A stretch of DNA of 64,000 bases from Rosistilla ulvae (GTDB lineage: Bacteria; Planctomycetota; Planctomycetia; Pirellulales; Pirellulaceae), in the NCBI RefSeq assembly GCF_007741475.1, contig NZ_CP036261.1, forward strand, positions 1,550,001 through 1,614,000. Direction: 5' to 3'. The translations under genes were made by a program, and so were the position numbers. The first letter of the stretch is position 1; each line of letters begins with the position of its first letter. Below the pieces are notes generated by a model, which worked only from the letters and a program-made list of their open reading frames with translations, was not told the DNA's origin and searched no databases. Positions 55,235 to 64,000 of the stretch are shown here, in pieces.

Positions 55235-56563
55235 ATGACAAACAACTATGACGAATTAATGCAGCGGTTCGAGCAAGGCAACGCTTACGTTGGCATCTTG
55301 GGGCTCGGATATGTTGGCTTGCCGTTGATCGACGCCTTTTCCTCGGCTGGTTTCCGCTGTCTTGGCTTTGATGTCGACGAGCGAAAAATCGAGTCGCTGA
55401 ATGCTCAAAAGAGCTACATCAAGCACATCTCCGACGCAAAAATCGCCAAATGGTATACCGACGCCGACTTTAGCGCCACGATTGATGCAAGCAAGCTCGC
55501 CCAGCCCGACGCGCTGCTGATCTGTGTCCCCACGCCGTTGGATGAAGCCCGAGATCCCGATCTGTCCTACGTCGAATCGACAGCTCGCACGATCGCCGCG
55601 CATCTGCGGCCCGGGCAAATCGTGATCCTGGAAAGCACGACCTACCCGACCACCACCCGCGACGTGATGGTTCCGATCTTGGAAACCTCGGGACTCAAGG
55701 CTGGCGTCGACTTTTACGTTGCGTACAGCCCCGAACGCGAAGATCCAGGAAATCCTGACTTCTCCGCTGCGGGAATTCCCAAAGTTGTTGGCGGCCTCGA
55801 TGCGGCCAGCCGTGATCTGGCGTGTGCCCTCTACAACAAAGCCGTTGCAGGAACGATTCCTGTCGATAATTGCGAGATTGCCGAAGCGGCCAAAGTGCTT
55901 GAAAACATCTACCGCGCGGTCAATATCGCCCTGGTCAACGAACTGAAAGTCCTGTTCGACTCGATGGGAATCGACGTCTGGTCGGTGATCAACGCCGCGA
56001 AAACGAAGCCCTTCGGTTTCCAAGCCTTTTATCCCGGCCCGGGACTCGGCGGTCACTGCATCCCGATCGATCCGTTTTATCTCAGCTGGCTAGCTCGCAA
56101 ACAGGGGCTGAGCACTCGTTTCATCGAGTTAGCCGGCGAAGTCAATTCGTCGATGCCAACCTATGTGATCAACCGGACCAGCGAATTCCTGAACGAGATT
56201 GGCAAGCCGATCAAGGGGAGCAAGATCTGCATGCTGGGCGTTGCCTACAAAAAGGATGTCGACGATCCCCGCGAAAGCCCTTCCTTCACGCTGATGGAAA
56301 TCTTGTTGCAGCGCGGCGCCGATCTGACCTACAACGACCCGCATGTTCCTGAGTTGCCCAAGATGCGGCACCACGACCTGCCCGAGATGGTTAGCCAAGA
56401 GCTGACCGCCGAATTCTTGAGCCAGCAGGACTGCGTGTTGATCGCGACCGACCACTCGGCCTACGATTACGACTTCATCGTCCAACACTCTCCTCTGATC
56501 GTCGACACGCGGAACGCGACTTCAGGAGTGAAGTCGGGGCGTGAAAAGATTCGCAAGGCTTGA
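55235..56563 (+). CDS. Nucleotide-sugar dehydrogenase (UDP-GlcNAc/UDP-ManNAc 6-dehydrogenase type)
   Basis: The product is 442 residues, typical for the WbpA/WecC group, which oxidises the C6 of a UDP-HexNAc to the uronic acid with two NAD+. The Rossmann GILGLGYVGLPLI is at 19-31. LLICVPTPLDEARDPDL at about 90-106 and ILESTTYPTTTRDV follow. YSPEREDPGN near 167 separates it from UDP-glucose dehydrogenases. The catalytic Cys is in PGLGGHCIPIDPFYLSW (near 273), and the C-terminal UDP-binding domain ends SGVKSGREKIRK. The predicted product is a uronic acid for the exopolysaccharide. Its 3' end overlaps the convergent flippase gene by 42 bases. Confidence 0.95.
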   Translation: MTNNYDELMQRFEQGNAYVGILGLGYVGLPLIDAFSSAGFRCLGFDVDERKIESLNAQKSYIKHISDAKIAKWYTDADFSATIDASKLAQPDALLICVPTPLDEARDPDLSYVESTARTIAAHLRPGQIVILESTTYPTTTRDVMVPILETSGLKAGVDFYVAYSPEREDPGNPDFSAAGIPKVVGGLDAASRDLACALYNKAVAGTIPVDNCEIAEAAKVLENIYRAVNIALVNELKVLFDSMGIDVWSVINAAKTKPFGFQAFYPGPGLGGHCIPIDPFYLSWLARKQGLSTRFIELAGEVNSSMPTYVINRTSEFLNEIGKPIKGSKICMLGVAYKKDVDDPRESPSFTLMEILLQRGADLTYNDPHVPELPKMRHHDLPEMVSQELTAEFLSQQDCVLIATDHSAYDYDFIVQHSPLIVDTRNATSGVKSGREKIRKA

Positions 56564-58093
56564 GTTCGCCAGACGCGACTGCAATTTGCCAGCGTGCTGG
56601 CGGAATTCAGCCAGCACTTCCCCCAGGTAGCGCTGCGTGTGCGAACTGGTCGCCATCACCGCAGCGATCGCCAGCAGCGCAAAATACGGCCCGGCCAGCA
56701 GCGTCGCTGGCAGGATCAAGGCGAAGCCGATCGAGCGATCGAAAACAAACCCTTGGGTCGACATGAAGTAGAGCACCATCAGTAGCACTACGAGGTTGGC
56801 GATCGCCGTGGCAAACATTGCGCCGTACAGGCCCATCGTTGGCAACAGCAGCCGATTGAGCAGAATGTTTGCCAGCAAGCCGAGCGTCAACGCAACGCCG
56901 ATCAGTTTCCCTTTCTCGGCGCACCACAGGTAGTTTTCAGCGACGATAATCAACCCGCTCCAGGCGCAGAAGACGAACGCGATTGGCATCACGGCGAGCG
57001 CCTGCGTATAACGGCCGTCCAATAGATGATTGAACATCCACGGGGCGATCAACATTCCCACCGCCGAACCAAACGCAAACGCTCCCGAGAGCAACAACAG
57101 CGTTTTGCGAAGCCGCAGGTTCACCCGACGCTTCCGTCCCGATTCCCAGTCGGCCGTCAGATAAGGCATCAACGAACCGCCGATCAAAGTCCCCAGGCTG
57201 AGCAAAAAGATCGGCAACAACCGCGCACTAAAATACTCCCCGACCATCGCTTGCCCGACGCTGGGCCCACCGCCGCTAAAGTGCAGGATCATGTAGCGGT
57301 CCGACAAATCGAACAGGTTGCCGATCAGATTGATCGCCCACAGCGAAGCCGCATAAGGAGCGATCCGCCGCGCCAAGGAACGATGTGTCAGCGGGTCATC
57401 CGACCGCTGCAGCCCCGACCAATTCCTCATCAGTACCCAAGCCGCCGGCACACATCCCAACATCGCCGCCGCGGCAAAGGTTAGGATCAAGCCCGCGACA
57501 CCGCCACCAATCGCCATCCAGCTGATCGCCAGCAGGGTGAAGCCGACGCTATGCACGAACTGCATCAGCGACGCGACGCGGACCTGCCGCAATCCGCTGA
57601 CCAGATGTTCCATAAAATTGAAGATGATCGTCGTCACCAAACAGGCGGCCAGGGCAAAGACCGGCTGGACGACGTTGGGGTCGCGAAAGATCAAATCGGC
57701 GTATCGCCCTGGGAAGACCAACATCGACGTCGCAGCCAGCAGCGTCAACACGGCGGTCCCAAACACGATCCGGTAGATAAAGGCCTGCAATTGACCGCGG
57801 CGACGAAAGTGTTCGACGTAGCGGACGATCGACCCGGGCAAACCGAGCAGAAAGATCGGCGTGATCAAATTGATAAAGCACAACGCCATCGCCCACTGGC
57901 CAAGCGTTTCTTCATCCAGAAACTTGCAAAACCCGATGCTGCGAGCAAATCCAACCCCGCGTTGCACGACGGTCATTGCCAGCGAAACAAACAGCCCAAC
58001 GGCCAGTGAATCGGCTAGGAAAGGCTCCCGCGTTGAGGAGTCGGCTAGTGTCGGCGATGAAGTGGGTGTCGTAGCGGAAATTGCTGGAGCCAT
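56522..58093 (-). CDS. Second polysaccharide flippase (MOP superfamily)
   Basis: The product is 523 residues from the ATG at 58091-58093; a TTG at 58111 is possible. It has about twelve to fourteen hydrophobic helices, an N-terminal helix with FARSIGFCKFLDEETLGQWAMALCFINLITPIFLLGLPGSIVRYVEHFRRRGQ, and a C-terminal loop rich in Arg and Gln. It fits the polysaccharide_synt/MOP flippase family and is less like the 47903-49252 protein than one would expect of a recent duplicate. Two flippases in one locus suggest two different lipid-linked glycans. It overlaps the dehydrogenase gene tail to tail. Confidence 0.9.
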   Translation of the reverse strand: MAPAISATTPTSSPTLADSSTREPFLADSLAVGLFVSLAMTVVQRGVGFARSIGFCKFLDEETLGQWAMALCFINLITPIFLLGLPGSIVRYVEHFRRRGQLQAFIYRIVFGTAVLTLLAATSMLVFPGRYADLIFRDPNVVQPVFALAACLVTTIIFNFMEHLVSGLRQVRVASLMQFVHSVGFTLLAISWMAIGGGVAGLILTFAAAAMLGCVPAAWVLMRNWSGLQRSDDPLTHRSLARRIAPYAASLWAINLIGNLFDLSDRYMILHFSGGGPSVGQAMVGEYFSARLLPIFLLSLGTLIGGSLMPYLTADWESGRKRRVNLRLRKTLLLLSGAFAFGSAVGMLIAPWMFNHLLDGRYTQALAVMPIAFVFCAWSGLIIVAENYLWCAEKGKLIGVALTLGLLANILLNRLLLPTMGLYGAMFATAIANLVVLLMVLYFMSTQGFVFDRSIGFALILPATLLAGPYFALLAIAAVMATSSHTQRYLGEVLAEFRQHAGKLQSRLANSSLANLFTPRLHS

Positions 58094-58329
58094 GGACGCA
58101 CGAACGGGCAATTGGCGGATGGAAAGCTTGCGAACTACCGTAGTCTTGCTTTTCTAGGACGCTTGGCACGAATAATTTCCCCCGCTATCAAAAATTTACG
58201 ACCTCGGAAATCTGTCGGTTGGGCGATGGCGGTTCTGCGATCGACAAATATTGCACGGACCCTTTGCGCAATCGATATTGCGTGCTTAACTTACGGCCCA
58301 ACCTACGCAACTTCTAGAATTTGGATCTT

Positions 58330-58734
58330 ATGGCAACTCGTCGGCGCGCTCGTGAAATCACGTTGCAACTCTTATATGAATACGACTTCGGAACCGAACG
58401 GACGCGCCGTGATCGCGATCAGTTCATCGAGACGCGGATGCGGCACCATCAAGCGCTGTCCGACTTCGCGCGCTCGTTGGTTGGCGGAGTCATGAATCAC
58501 CGCACCGAAATCGATTCTCTGCTGGCCAGACATTCGTCCAATTGGTCGATCAGCCGAATGGCGGTCATCGATCGAAATATCTTGCGACTGGGGATCTACG
58601 AAATCGTCTTTGCGAAAACCCCCGGGCGGGTGGCAATCAACGAAGCGATCGAGCTGGCCAAGCGGTATGGCGATCGCAAGAGTCGCGGTTTCGTCAACGG
58701 CATCCTCGATCGAATCCTCAGCGAAAACAAATAG
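58330..58734 (+). CDS. nusB: Transcription antitermination factor NusB
   Basis: The product is 134 residues from the ATG at 58330; an in-frame TTG three codons earlier is not needed. The NusB pattern is clear: ARRRAREITLQLLYEYDFG at the N-terminus, WSISRMAVIDRNILRLGIYEIVF near 72-94, and VAINEAIELAKRYGDRKSRGFVNGILDRIL at the C-terminus. NusB binds boxA with NusE/S10 and supports rRNA antitermination. The gene starts about 70 bases before a third O-antigen-ligase-like gene on the same strand. Confidence 0.96.
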   Translation: MATRRRAREITLQLLYEYDFGTERTRRDRDQFIETRMRHHQALSDFARSLVGGVMNHRTEIDSLLARHSSNWSISRMAVIDRNILRLGIYEIVFAKTPGRVAINEAIELAKRYGDRKSRGFVNGILDRILSENK

Positions 58735-58805
58735 TTCGGCCTTGAACGCGTCCGTTCGCCGCGACGCCTGGTTTACCTTGTGCTGCGACAATCGGCACGG
58801 CTGAT

Positions 58806-60377
58806 GTGAGGATCTGCCACAAAGTCGGGCAATCGAACCAAAAAAATGTCTCCGTTTTCGGTTCTCGCCCTAAGTTTCCCCGCCTTGTTCGATTCTGGCA
58901 CCTAGGATTGATCGCACCAATAGCGGTGCCAATTCGTTGCCGGAGTGGACTGTTGGAATTCTTAGGACTACTGTTTGCCTTAGCCGCTGGAGTGTGGGGG
59001 ATTTACCTTGCGCACCGCGTCTCGCTGCAACTGTTGGCCCTTGTGGTTTTGATCGTCGGAACCGTTTTCGGTCCCGTTTTTTTCGCCATCAACGGCCCGA
59101 TCCAATTCAGCATCGATCGGATTTTGTGGTTTGTGATGTTGGGGCTGTTTGCGCTCCGATCGCTCCGGGACCGCACTCGTCCGATCGAATTGAACCGGAT
59201 GGATTGGTTGATCGTTGCTTTCGTCGGCTGGCTACTGCTGAGTATGGTGATCAGTGACGCCCCCCAAGCGGGACCAGAACCGCTGGCGCGATGGATCTTC
59301 TATGCCCTGCTACCGATGGGGATGTACATCGTTGCCCGCTTCGCGCGGCTGTCGCGATTCGAGCTGCGTGTGGTGCAGCGGAGTTTCATCGGACTGGGGA
59401 TCTATCTGGGGCTGACCGCGTTGGCCGAAAAGGCGGAACTGAAATCGCTTGTCTTCCCTCGCTTTATCATCGACCCCGAATACATCGAATTTTTAGGCCG
59501 TGGGCGAGGCCCGTTGTTGAACCCAACGGGGAATGGATTCCTGTTATCGATTGGGATCGCGGCGATGCTATTGGCATTTCAACACCGAAGCCGCTTCGCG
59601 CGTCTCGGCTATGGGATCGCGATGTTGGCCGCTGCGGGAGGTGTTTTCGCCACGCTCACACGCAGCGTTTGGATTGCTGCCATCGCTGCGGTTTCGTTGA
59701 CTCAATTCAATCGCATCTCGCGCGGGATTCGGATCTGGGCGGTGGTCACCTCGTTGGTTCTGGCGGGGGGGCTCGCAATCGGTTTTGGAGACCAGATCTT
59801 AAATCTCAAGCGAGATAAGAACCTGTCGGCCAGCGCCGCGGCCGATTCGATCGCCTTGCGGCCGATGTTGGCGGTTATCGCTTGGGAGATGTTCAAGGAA
59901 CGGCCGCTGACCGGTGTCGGTTATGGGCACTATTTCGCCTTCAACCAACAGTATGCGAAAGCGACGGAGTGGGAGATGCCGCTCCGCACCGCAACGTCGT
60001 ACCACCAGCACAATGTCCTGCTCTCCTACCTCGTCGACACGGGGCTGATCGGAGCCGGGCTGTGGATCATCATGGCCATCGGTTGGGGAATGAAAGCCTG
60101 GCAGATCTCTCGCAGTTCGTCGGCTTGCCCCGAAGCCCAAAACATCGGGCTATTGATGATAGCAACACTCTCCAGCTATCTGCTCAACGGCATGTTCCAG
60201 GACGTGTCGATCATCCCGATGCTGAATATGTATCTCTTTTACTTCGCCGGGCTGACCGTAGCGGTCGATTCGGTCGACGGCCGATTGCCCGAGCGAAACT
60301 ATGCCGACCGCCGCAGAGCCGTCGTGGACCGCCGCGCCGCCGGAGCGATGGAAATGAAAACGGTTTCATCGCGGTAG
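58806..60377 (+). CDS. O-antigen ligase family membrane protein
   Basis: The product is 523 residues from GTG 58806, or shorter if it starts near the first helix (LLEFLGLLFALAAGVWGIYLAHR, about 58950). About ten to twelve helices are present. The periplasmic loop has ERPLTGVGYGHYFAFNQQYAKATEWEMPLRTATSYHQHNVLLSYLVDTGLIG, with the H-N-x-x-L motif of Wzy_C proteins. The C-terminus is Arg-rich and cytoplasmic (RNYADRRRAVVDRRAAG). This is the third such protein in 14 kb and probably belongs to a different pathway from the Wzy next to the flippase. It is downstream of nusB with a 71-base gap. Confidence 0.85.
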   Translation: MRICHKVGQSNQKNVSVFGSRPKFPRLVRFWHLGLIAPIAVPIRCRSGLLEFLGLLFALAAGVWGIYLAHRVSLQLLALVVLIVGTVFGPVFFAINGPIQFSIDRILWFVMLGLFALRSLRDRTRPIELNRMDWLIVAFVGWLLLSMVISDAPQAGPEPLARWIFYALLPMGMYIVARFARLSRFELRVVQRSFIGLGIYLGLTALAEKAELKSLVFPRFIIDPEYIEFLGRGRGPLLNPTGNGFLLSIGIAAMLLAFQHRSRFARLGYGIAMLAAAGGVFATLTRSVWIAAIAAVSLTQFNRISRGIRIWAVVTSLVLAGGLAIGFGDQILNLKRDKNLSASAAADSIALRPMLAVIAWEMFKERPLTGVGYGHYFAFNQQYAKATEWEMPLRTATSYHQHNVLLSYLVDTGLIGAGLWIIMAIGWGMKAWQISRSSSACPEAQNIGLLMIATLSSYLLNGMFQDVSIIPMLNMYLFYFAGLTVAVDSVDGRLPERNYADRRRAVVDRRAAGAMEMKTVSSR

Positions 60378-60683
60378 AGCCCCCACTCTGCCCCCAGCCA
60401 GGCAGTTTGCCGTCGATTTTGAGAGACGTGAAAACTGTCTCGATCTCGAGTGACGCAGGAATCAGCCACGCGGCTGGGGGGATCGCAATCCATTCTGATA
60501 AAAACGAAAAGGCTTCCATCGCCATAGGTGTGGCGGTCGGGATCGTCTAAGATTTATGGAACTCCTTCCTATCGCTTCCGTTAGCAATGGGCAAGAAATC
60601 GAACCGGCGGCTGCCCTTTCGGCTGCAATGCGATCGGCCAAGCCAAACCTCCCACCAACGAATCTTTGACAGGAATTCCCGTG
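60378..60683. other. Upstream region of the TlpA-like gene
   Basis: About 306 bases without a gene. AGGA lies 10 bases before the ATG at 60684. No clear promoter pair is visible. Confidence 0.4.
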
Positions 60684-61955
60684 ATGTTTACACGCCCCCT
60701 GGCCCCGGCCCTCGCAGGCTTGTTAGCCATTGCCGTCAGCTCACTCAACGCTCAAGAACCGGCCAAAATCTCGGCCGAAGCGGAACCCGTGCTGGCTGCG
60801 TTTGTCGATCAGATCAAGTCGGCCAAAGCGGTAACGGCTGAATTCAAGACCAGCGAACAAGTTTACTCCGAGGGCCAAGTTGTCTTCGAAACCAAAACCG
60901 ATTACTCCGCCGCCTCGGCACTGCCTAACAAGTTTGCTCTGCGTGTCCGCAGCGAAGAGGTCAACGTCGACATCGTTTCCGATGGCAAGATGTTGAACAT
61001 GCTGGTCACCCCCGACGCCTACATCTCGAAAGACAGCCCCGCCACGCTGGCCGATCTGATCGTCGAACCTGGAATGCCCGGCGGACCGATCATCGACGCC
61101 CTGTTGGCGATGACGATCCCCAGCGACTCGGCTCGCGAAAACCTGTTGACCGACGTCACCAGCGTCGAATTGGTCAAACCCGAAGGGGACGCCAAACCAG
61201 CTGGCAAGACGCTGCAGCTGAATCGCGCCGATGACAGCTTTGTCCAATTGACGATCACCGAAGACAAGCAACCCAAACTGGCCGGCATGTCGATCGACAT
61301 GACTGAATTGATCAAGCGAGCCAACCCGCAGGTCCAGAAGACCCCAGGTTTTAAATTCGTCGTCGATGTGAAGGTCGAAAAGTGGGAATGGGCCGAAGGC
61401 GGTTCGGACACCTTCAAATTCGAAGCTCCTAAAGACGCCAAGGCCTTCGCTTCGGTCGAAGCTTTGGTCGAATCGATGGAGGGCGGACCGCACCCCTTGG
61501 TCGGCAAACCCGCTCCTGAATTCGAAGCGCCGCTGATGGACGACTCGACATTGAATCTGTCCAAGCACCTCGGCAAAGACGTCGTGATCCTCGACTTCTG
61601 GGCGACCTGGTGTGGCCCGTGCCGATTGGCGATGCCAGTGATCTCGGAAGTCGCCGAGGAGTTCAAGGACAAAGGCGTCGTGCTGTACGCGATCAACAAC
61701 GCCGAATCGAAGGCGGAGATCGAAGCCTTCCTGAAGCAATCCAAGCTGGCGATCACCGTCGCTCGCGACGAGGATTCATCGATTGCGATGACCTACCAAG
61801 TCACCGGCTTTCCGATGACCGTGATGATCGGCAAGTCGGGGAAGGTTGAAAACGTTCACCTCGGTTTCCAGTCGCTGGAGAACCTGCGCGAGCAATTGAC
61901 GACCGAACTGTCGGTCCTCTCCAAGGGCGAAAGCTTGACCGAGAGCAAAGAATAA
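60684..61955 (+). CDS. Exported TlpA-like thioredoxin-fold protein with N-terminal DUF2092-type domain
   Basis: The product is 423 residues from the ATG at 60684, which has AGGA upstream. A signal peptide (about 1-23, SSLNAQEPAK) leads the mature protein outside the cytoplasm. Residues about 40-260 are strand-rich and resemble the DUF2092/LolA-like fold (AVTAEFKTSEQVYSEGQVVFETKTDY; ADDSFVQLTITEDKQPKLAGMSIDMTELIKRANP). The C-terminal thioredoxin domain contains WATWCGPCRLAMPVI near 310 and the cis-Pro in VTGFPMTVMIG. It should reduce or isomerise disulphides, or act as a redox sensor, at the outer face of the inner membrane. Confidence 0.9.
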   Translation: MFTRPLAPALAGLLAIAVSSLNAQEPAKISAEAEPVLAAFVDQIKSAKAVTAEFKTSEQVYSEGQVVFETKTDYSAASALPNKFALRVRSEEVNVDIVSDGKMLNMLVTPDAYISKDSPATLADLIVEPGMPGGPIIDALLAMTIPSDSARENLLTDVTSVELVKPEGDAKPAGKTLQLNRADDSFVQLTITEDKQPKLAGMSIDMTELIKRANPQVQKTPGFKFVVDVKVEKWEWAEGGSDTFKFEAPKDAKAFASVEALVESMEGGPHPLVGKPAPEFEAPLMDDSTLNLSKHLGKDVVILDFWATWCGPCRLAMPVISEVAEEFKDKGVVLYAINNAESKAEIEAFLKQSKLAITVARDEDSSIAMTYQVTGFPMTVMIGKSGKVENVHLGFQSLENLREQLTTELSVLSKGESLTESKE

Positions 61956-61983
61956 GCCGACGATCGGCTTTGCTGCAAAGCAT

Positions 61984-62036
61984 GCGATCCGCTGACGAGG
62001 CTCTCCTCCCGCTGGGAAGAGAGCCTTGTGGATCGC
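61984..62036. terminator. Bidirectional hairpin between convergent genes
   Basis: The outer arms gcgatcc/ggatcgc (61984-61990, 62030-62036) and inner arms aggctctc/gagagcct (61998-62005, 62019-62026) form one long imperfect stem between the TlpA-like and AroDE stops. It probably terminates both transcripts. Confidence 0.65.
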
Positions 62037-62080
62037 GGATCGATGATCAAAGGTCGCGGCAAACACGCGGCCTCGCGGGA

Positions 62081-63622
62081 TCAGCTCTCTTCGTCGTCGC
62101 CGTCTTGGTCGGCGTTGACCGCTTCGGTCGCATCCCAAGTCTGAGCGGGATTCACCGCGCGAGCCAAGGCTTGTCGCATCACCGAGATCGGCGGTTCCTT
62201 GCCAGTGAACAGCTTGTATTGATACGCTGCCTGGCGGATGAACATGTCGACGCCCGTGACAATCTTGCATCCCTTTTGTCGAGCCAGCTTGACCAACAGC
62301 GTTTGCCCAGGGTTGTAGATCGTTTCAAATACTGTCGTTTCGGCTCGCAATTGGTTGCCATCGTAGGGTGACTGATCCAGGTTCGGATACATTCCCAACG
62401 GCGTTCCGTTGATCAAGATGTCCGCCTCGGGATCATGCCGGTGTTCCCATGCGATCGCGTTGCCGCCAACCGATGCAGCCAGCGCTTCGGCCCGCGCCGG
62501 ACTTCTTCCGGTAACGATGATGTCCGCGCCGCGTTGCCGCAATCCCCAAGCGATCGCTCGGCAGACCCCGCCGGCTCCCAACAGCAACGCCGTCTTGCCG
62601 CGAAGCGGTTCGTCCGATGAAGCATCGTGCTCGACCGACTCCATCAAACAATCCATCGCCGCGCGGTAATCGGTGTTAAAACCGCGACGTTTGTCGCCAT
62701 CGAAGACGATCGTATTGACCGCGCCGATCTCGTGCGCCGAGGCCTCGATTTCAGTCAGGTACTCCATCACCTCTTCTTTGTGCGGGATCGTGACGCTGAG
62801 TCCCTTGATCCCCATCCGTTGGCAGTTCTCCATGAAGAAGTCGAGATCTTCGTGGGGAACGCGAAACGGCAGGTAACGATTATTGAGTTGTTGGTGCTTG
62901 AAGCCGGCGTTGTGAATCAGCGGGCTGTAGCTGTGCCCGACCGGATCGGCGATCACACCAAACAGCTTCGTATCGGCGTTGATATTTTCAGCGTCGTAGA
63001 CCTTCAACATCTCTTTCCAGCCGACCTGACCGGGAGCCATCGTTCGCTCCGAATCGATCGACGCAAACGTCAACGGCGAACCCCAACTTCCCTGCAGGAT
63101 ACGCGTTGGGGTTCCGAGGTCCCCCATGCAGAGTCCGATCGTCGGGACGTCGGAGCTTTTAACCAGTTCCATCATCCGGAACGTGTCCTCGACGCAATTC
63201 GCCATCGTTGCGATCTTGACCACATCGGCGTCGCGGCGAGCCAATTCGCTGTGCAGTTCGGCCAGGTTATCGGGCGTCGTCTCAAAGTTGTGATAGCTGA
63301 CGATGCGTTTGGTCCGCCCGTACCGCGGCACGGTGTGGGCGATGTCCCCCTCGAGATCGACGTAGTCGACTCCCGAAGCGATCGCCGAGCGCAACAGCAT
63401 CAACCGATCTTCTTCGCTCCCTTTCCAGCGACCGCCATCCTCGCGGCGGCGACACGTGGCGATCACTTGGCAGTGCTTATCGCCCAGCAAACGATGCAGG
63501 TCGACGGTCCGCGTCAGGTAATCCAACCGCAATTCGACAAGTTTGATCCCCTGTTGGGCGATCCATTCATATTCGGCGATCATTCGTTTATGGCGACCGC
63601 GACCAATGCTGACACAAATCAT
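62081..63622 (-). CDS. Bifunctional 3-dehydroquinate dehydratase / shikimate dehydrogenase
   Basis: The product is 513 residues when started at the ATG at 63622, where the dehydratase fold begins (MICVSIGRGRHKRMI). Upstream ATGs at 63694 and 63763 would add a non-conserved leader. Residues about 1-220 are a type I dehydroquinase with VELRLDYL, CRRREDGG and the Schiff-base Lys in DVVKIATMAN. Residues about 235-500 are a shikimate dehydrogenase: GHSYSPLIHNAGF, TIPHKEEVMEYL (catalytic Lys), ALLLGAGGVCRAIAWGL and DILINGTPLGM. The fused enzyme carries dehydroquinate to shikimate in aromatic amino-acid synthesis. AroD-AroE fusions are known in plants and some bacteria. Confidence 0.96.
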   Translation of the reverse strand: MICVSIGRGRHKRMIAEYEWIAQQGIKLVELRLDYLTRTVDLHRLLGDKHCQVIATCRRREDGGRWKGSEEDRLMLLRSAIASGVDYVDLEGDIAHTVPRYGRTKRIVSYHNFETTPDNLAELHSELARRDADVVKIATMANCVEDTFRMMELVKSSDVPTIGLCMGDLGTPTRILQGSWGSPLTFASIDSERTMAPGQVGWKEMLKVYDAENINADTKLFGVIADPVGHSYSPLIHNAGFKHQQLNNRYLPFRVPHEDLDFFMENCQRMGIKGLSVTIPHKEEVMEYLTEIEASAHEIGAVNTIVFDGDKRRGFNTDYRAAMDCLMESVEHDASSDEPLRGKTALLLGAGGVCRAIAWGLRQRGADIIVTGRSPARAEALAASVGGNAIAWEHRHDPEADILINGTPLGMYPNLDQSPYDGNQLRAETTVFETIYNPGQTLLVKLARQKGCKIVTGVDMFIRQAAYQYKLFTGKEPPISVMRQALARAVNPAQTWDATEAVNADQDGDDEES

Positions 63623-63852
63623 AAAGTCCGACTTAAACCTGGTGACAGGAGCGATTTTCGAAGTAATAACGGTATCGGATCCGTTGCTGTCCATGGCCAC
63701 AGATCTTACCAAGGGTTGTCTGATGTGTACAAAAATCTCTGCAATGGTTGCCGCGCCAGGCATCCCTTGTCATCCGATACACTTTAATCGACGCGAAGAA
63801 AGTTCGTCAGATACGCCCCCGACGAATTTGAAAAGTCAGAAAATTTGGCAGT

Positions 63853-63883
63853 TTGCACCCCCTGGGACCGTTCCCGGTATAAT
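63853..63883 (+). promoter_or_regulatory. Possible sigma-70-type promoter near the right edge
   Basis: TATAAT at 63878-63883 is a perfect -10 box. A TTGCAC at 63853-63858 could be the -35, but the 19-base spacer is long. Any gene it drives starts beyond or near the window edge; the ATG inside the -10 cannot be its start. Confidence 0.5.
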
Positions 63884-64000
63884 GAATCGGCATTCGCTGG
63901 CCACCAGGCTGCCGATTGCCCCTGCCGATTTGAAACCACTCCCGACCGCGGGCTCCTTCGTCAACGCGATCTCACGCGGCTCATCCGCCTTGGACGCGCT

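Noticed and set aside
63882-64000. ATG-started frame open to the right edge
   Set aside because: The ATG lies inside the -10 box of the only visible promoter, and 39 codons are too few to judge.

Overview
The window looks like chromosome from a planctomycete of the Pirellulaceae (Rhodopirellula/Rosistilla-like). The evidence is moderately high GC, formylglycine sulfatases, a DUF1559 prepilin-type protein, a DUF1080 protein, a HEAT-repeat secreted protein, a secreted protein carrying the LERLERRDLLA-type N-terminal motif, zinc-ribbon/TM proteins, fused AroDE, fused CobA-HemD, and weak Shine-Dalgarno signals. Genus is inference; no rRNA is present.

Layout. 1-840 holds the start of a TolC-like lipoprotein that runs off the left edge. 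1462-2262 is a methyltransferase. 2279-10402 is a same-strand (minus) block: ALDH, double-domain class II aldolase, arylsulfatase, iduronate-2-sulfatase-like enzyme and a secreted beta-rich protein. The two sulfatase genes are separated by six tandem hairpin repeats (4852-5390). 10988-12388 carries a small lipoprotein and a DUF1559 pilin-like protein, followed by a 1-kb gene-free GT-rich stretch. tRNA-Arg(UCG), nadE and a DUF2461 gene come next. 16680-18049 is an ECF-like sigma factor translationally coupled to a kinase-less partner. 18150-20942 is a second, complete TolC-like lipoprotein. 21543-25227 holds two membrane proteins of unknown role. Housekeeping genes follow: rpmG (too short for most ORF callers), recJ, thiL, rpsT and cobA-hemD, interleaved with secreted planctomycete proteins (DUF1080, HEAT, YPYPP protein, a 76-aa lipoprotein) and an MBL-fold hydrolase.

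36693-60377 is a surface and exopolysaccharide region. It starts with a secreted metzincin with five near-identical Fn3 repeats. A long minus-strand polysaccharide operon then runs from a Wzc-like tyrosine kinase (54765) through a polymerase/ligase with TPRs, flippase, Wzy, GT4, methyltransferase, FAD oxidoreductase, class IV aminotransferase, initiating sugar phosphotransferase and PLP decarboxylase to an HpcH/HpaI aldolase (39238). A UDP-HexNAc dehydrogenase, a second flippase, nusB and a third O-antigen-ligase-like protein follow. The right end holds a TlpA-like thioredoxin protein and AroDE.

The most unusual content is the set of five small-molecule enzymes embedded in the polysaccharide operon, which looks able to make a non-sugar (amino-acid or keto-acid derived) building block. 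The tandem hairpin array, the half-dead double aldolase, and the sigma factor with a kinase-less partner are the next most interesting items. All functions are read from sequence motifs only; no database search was possible.
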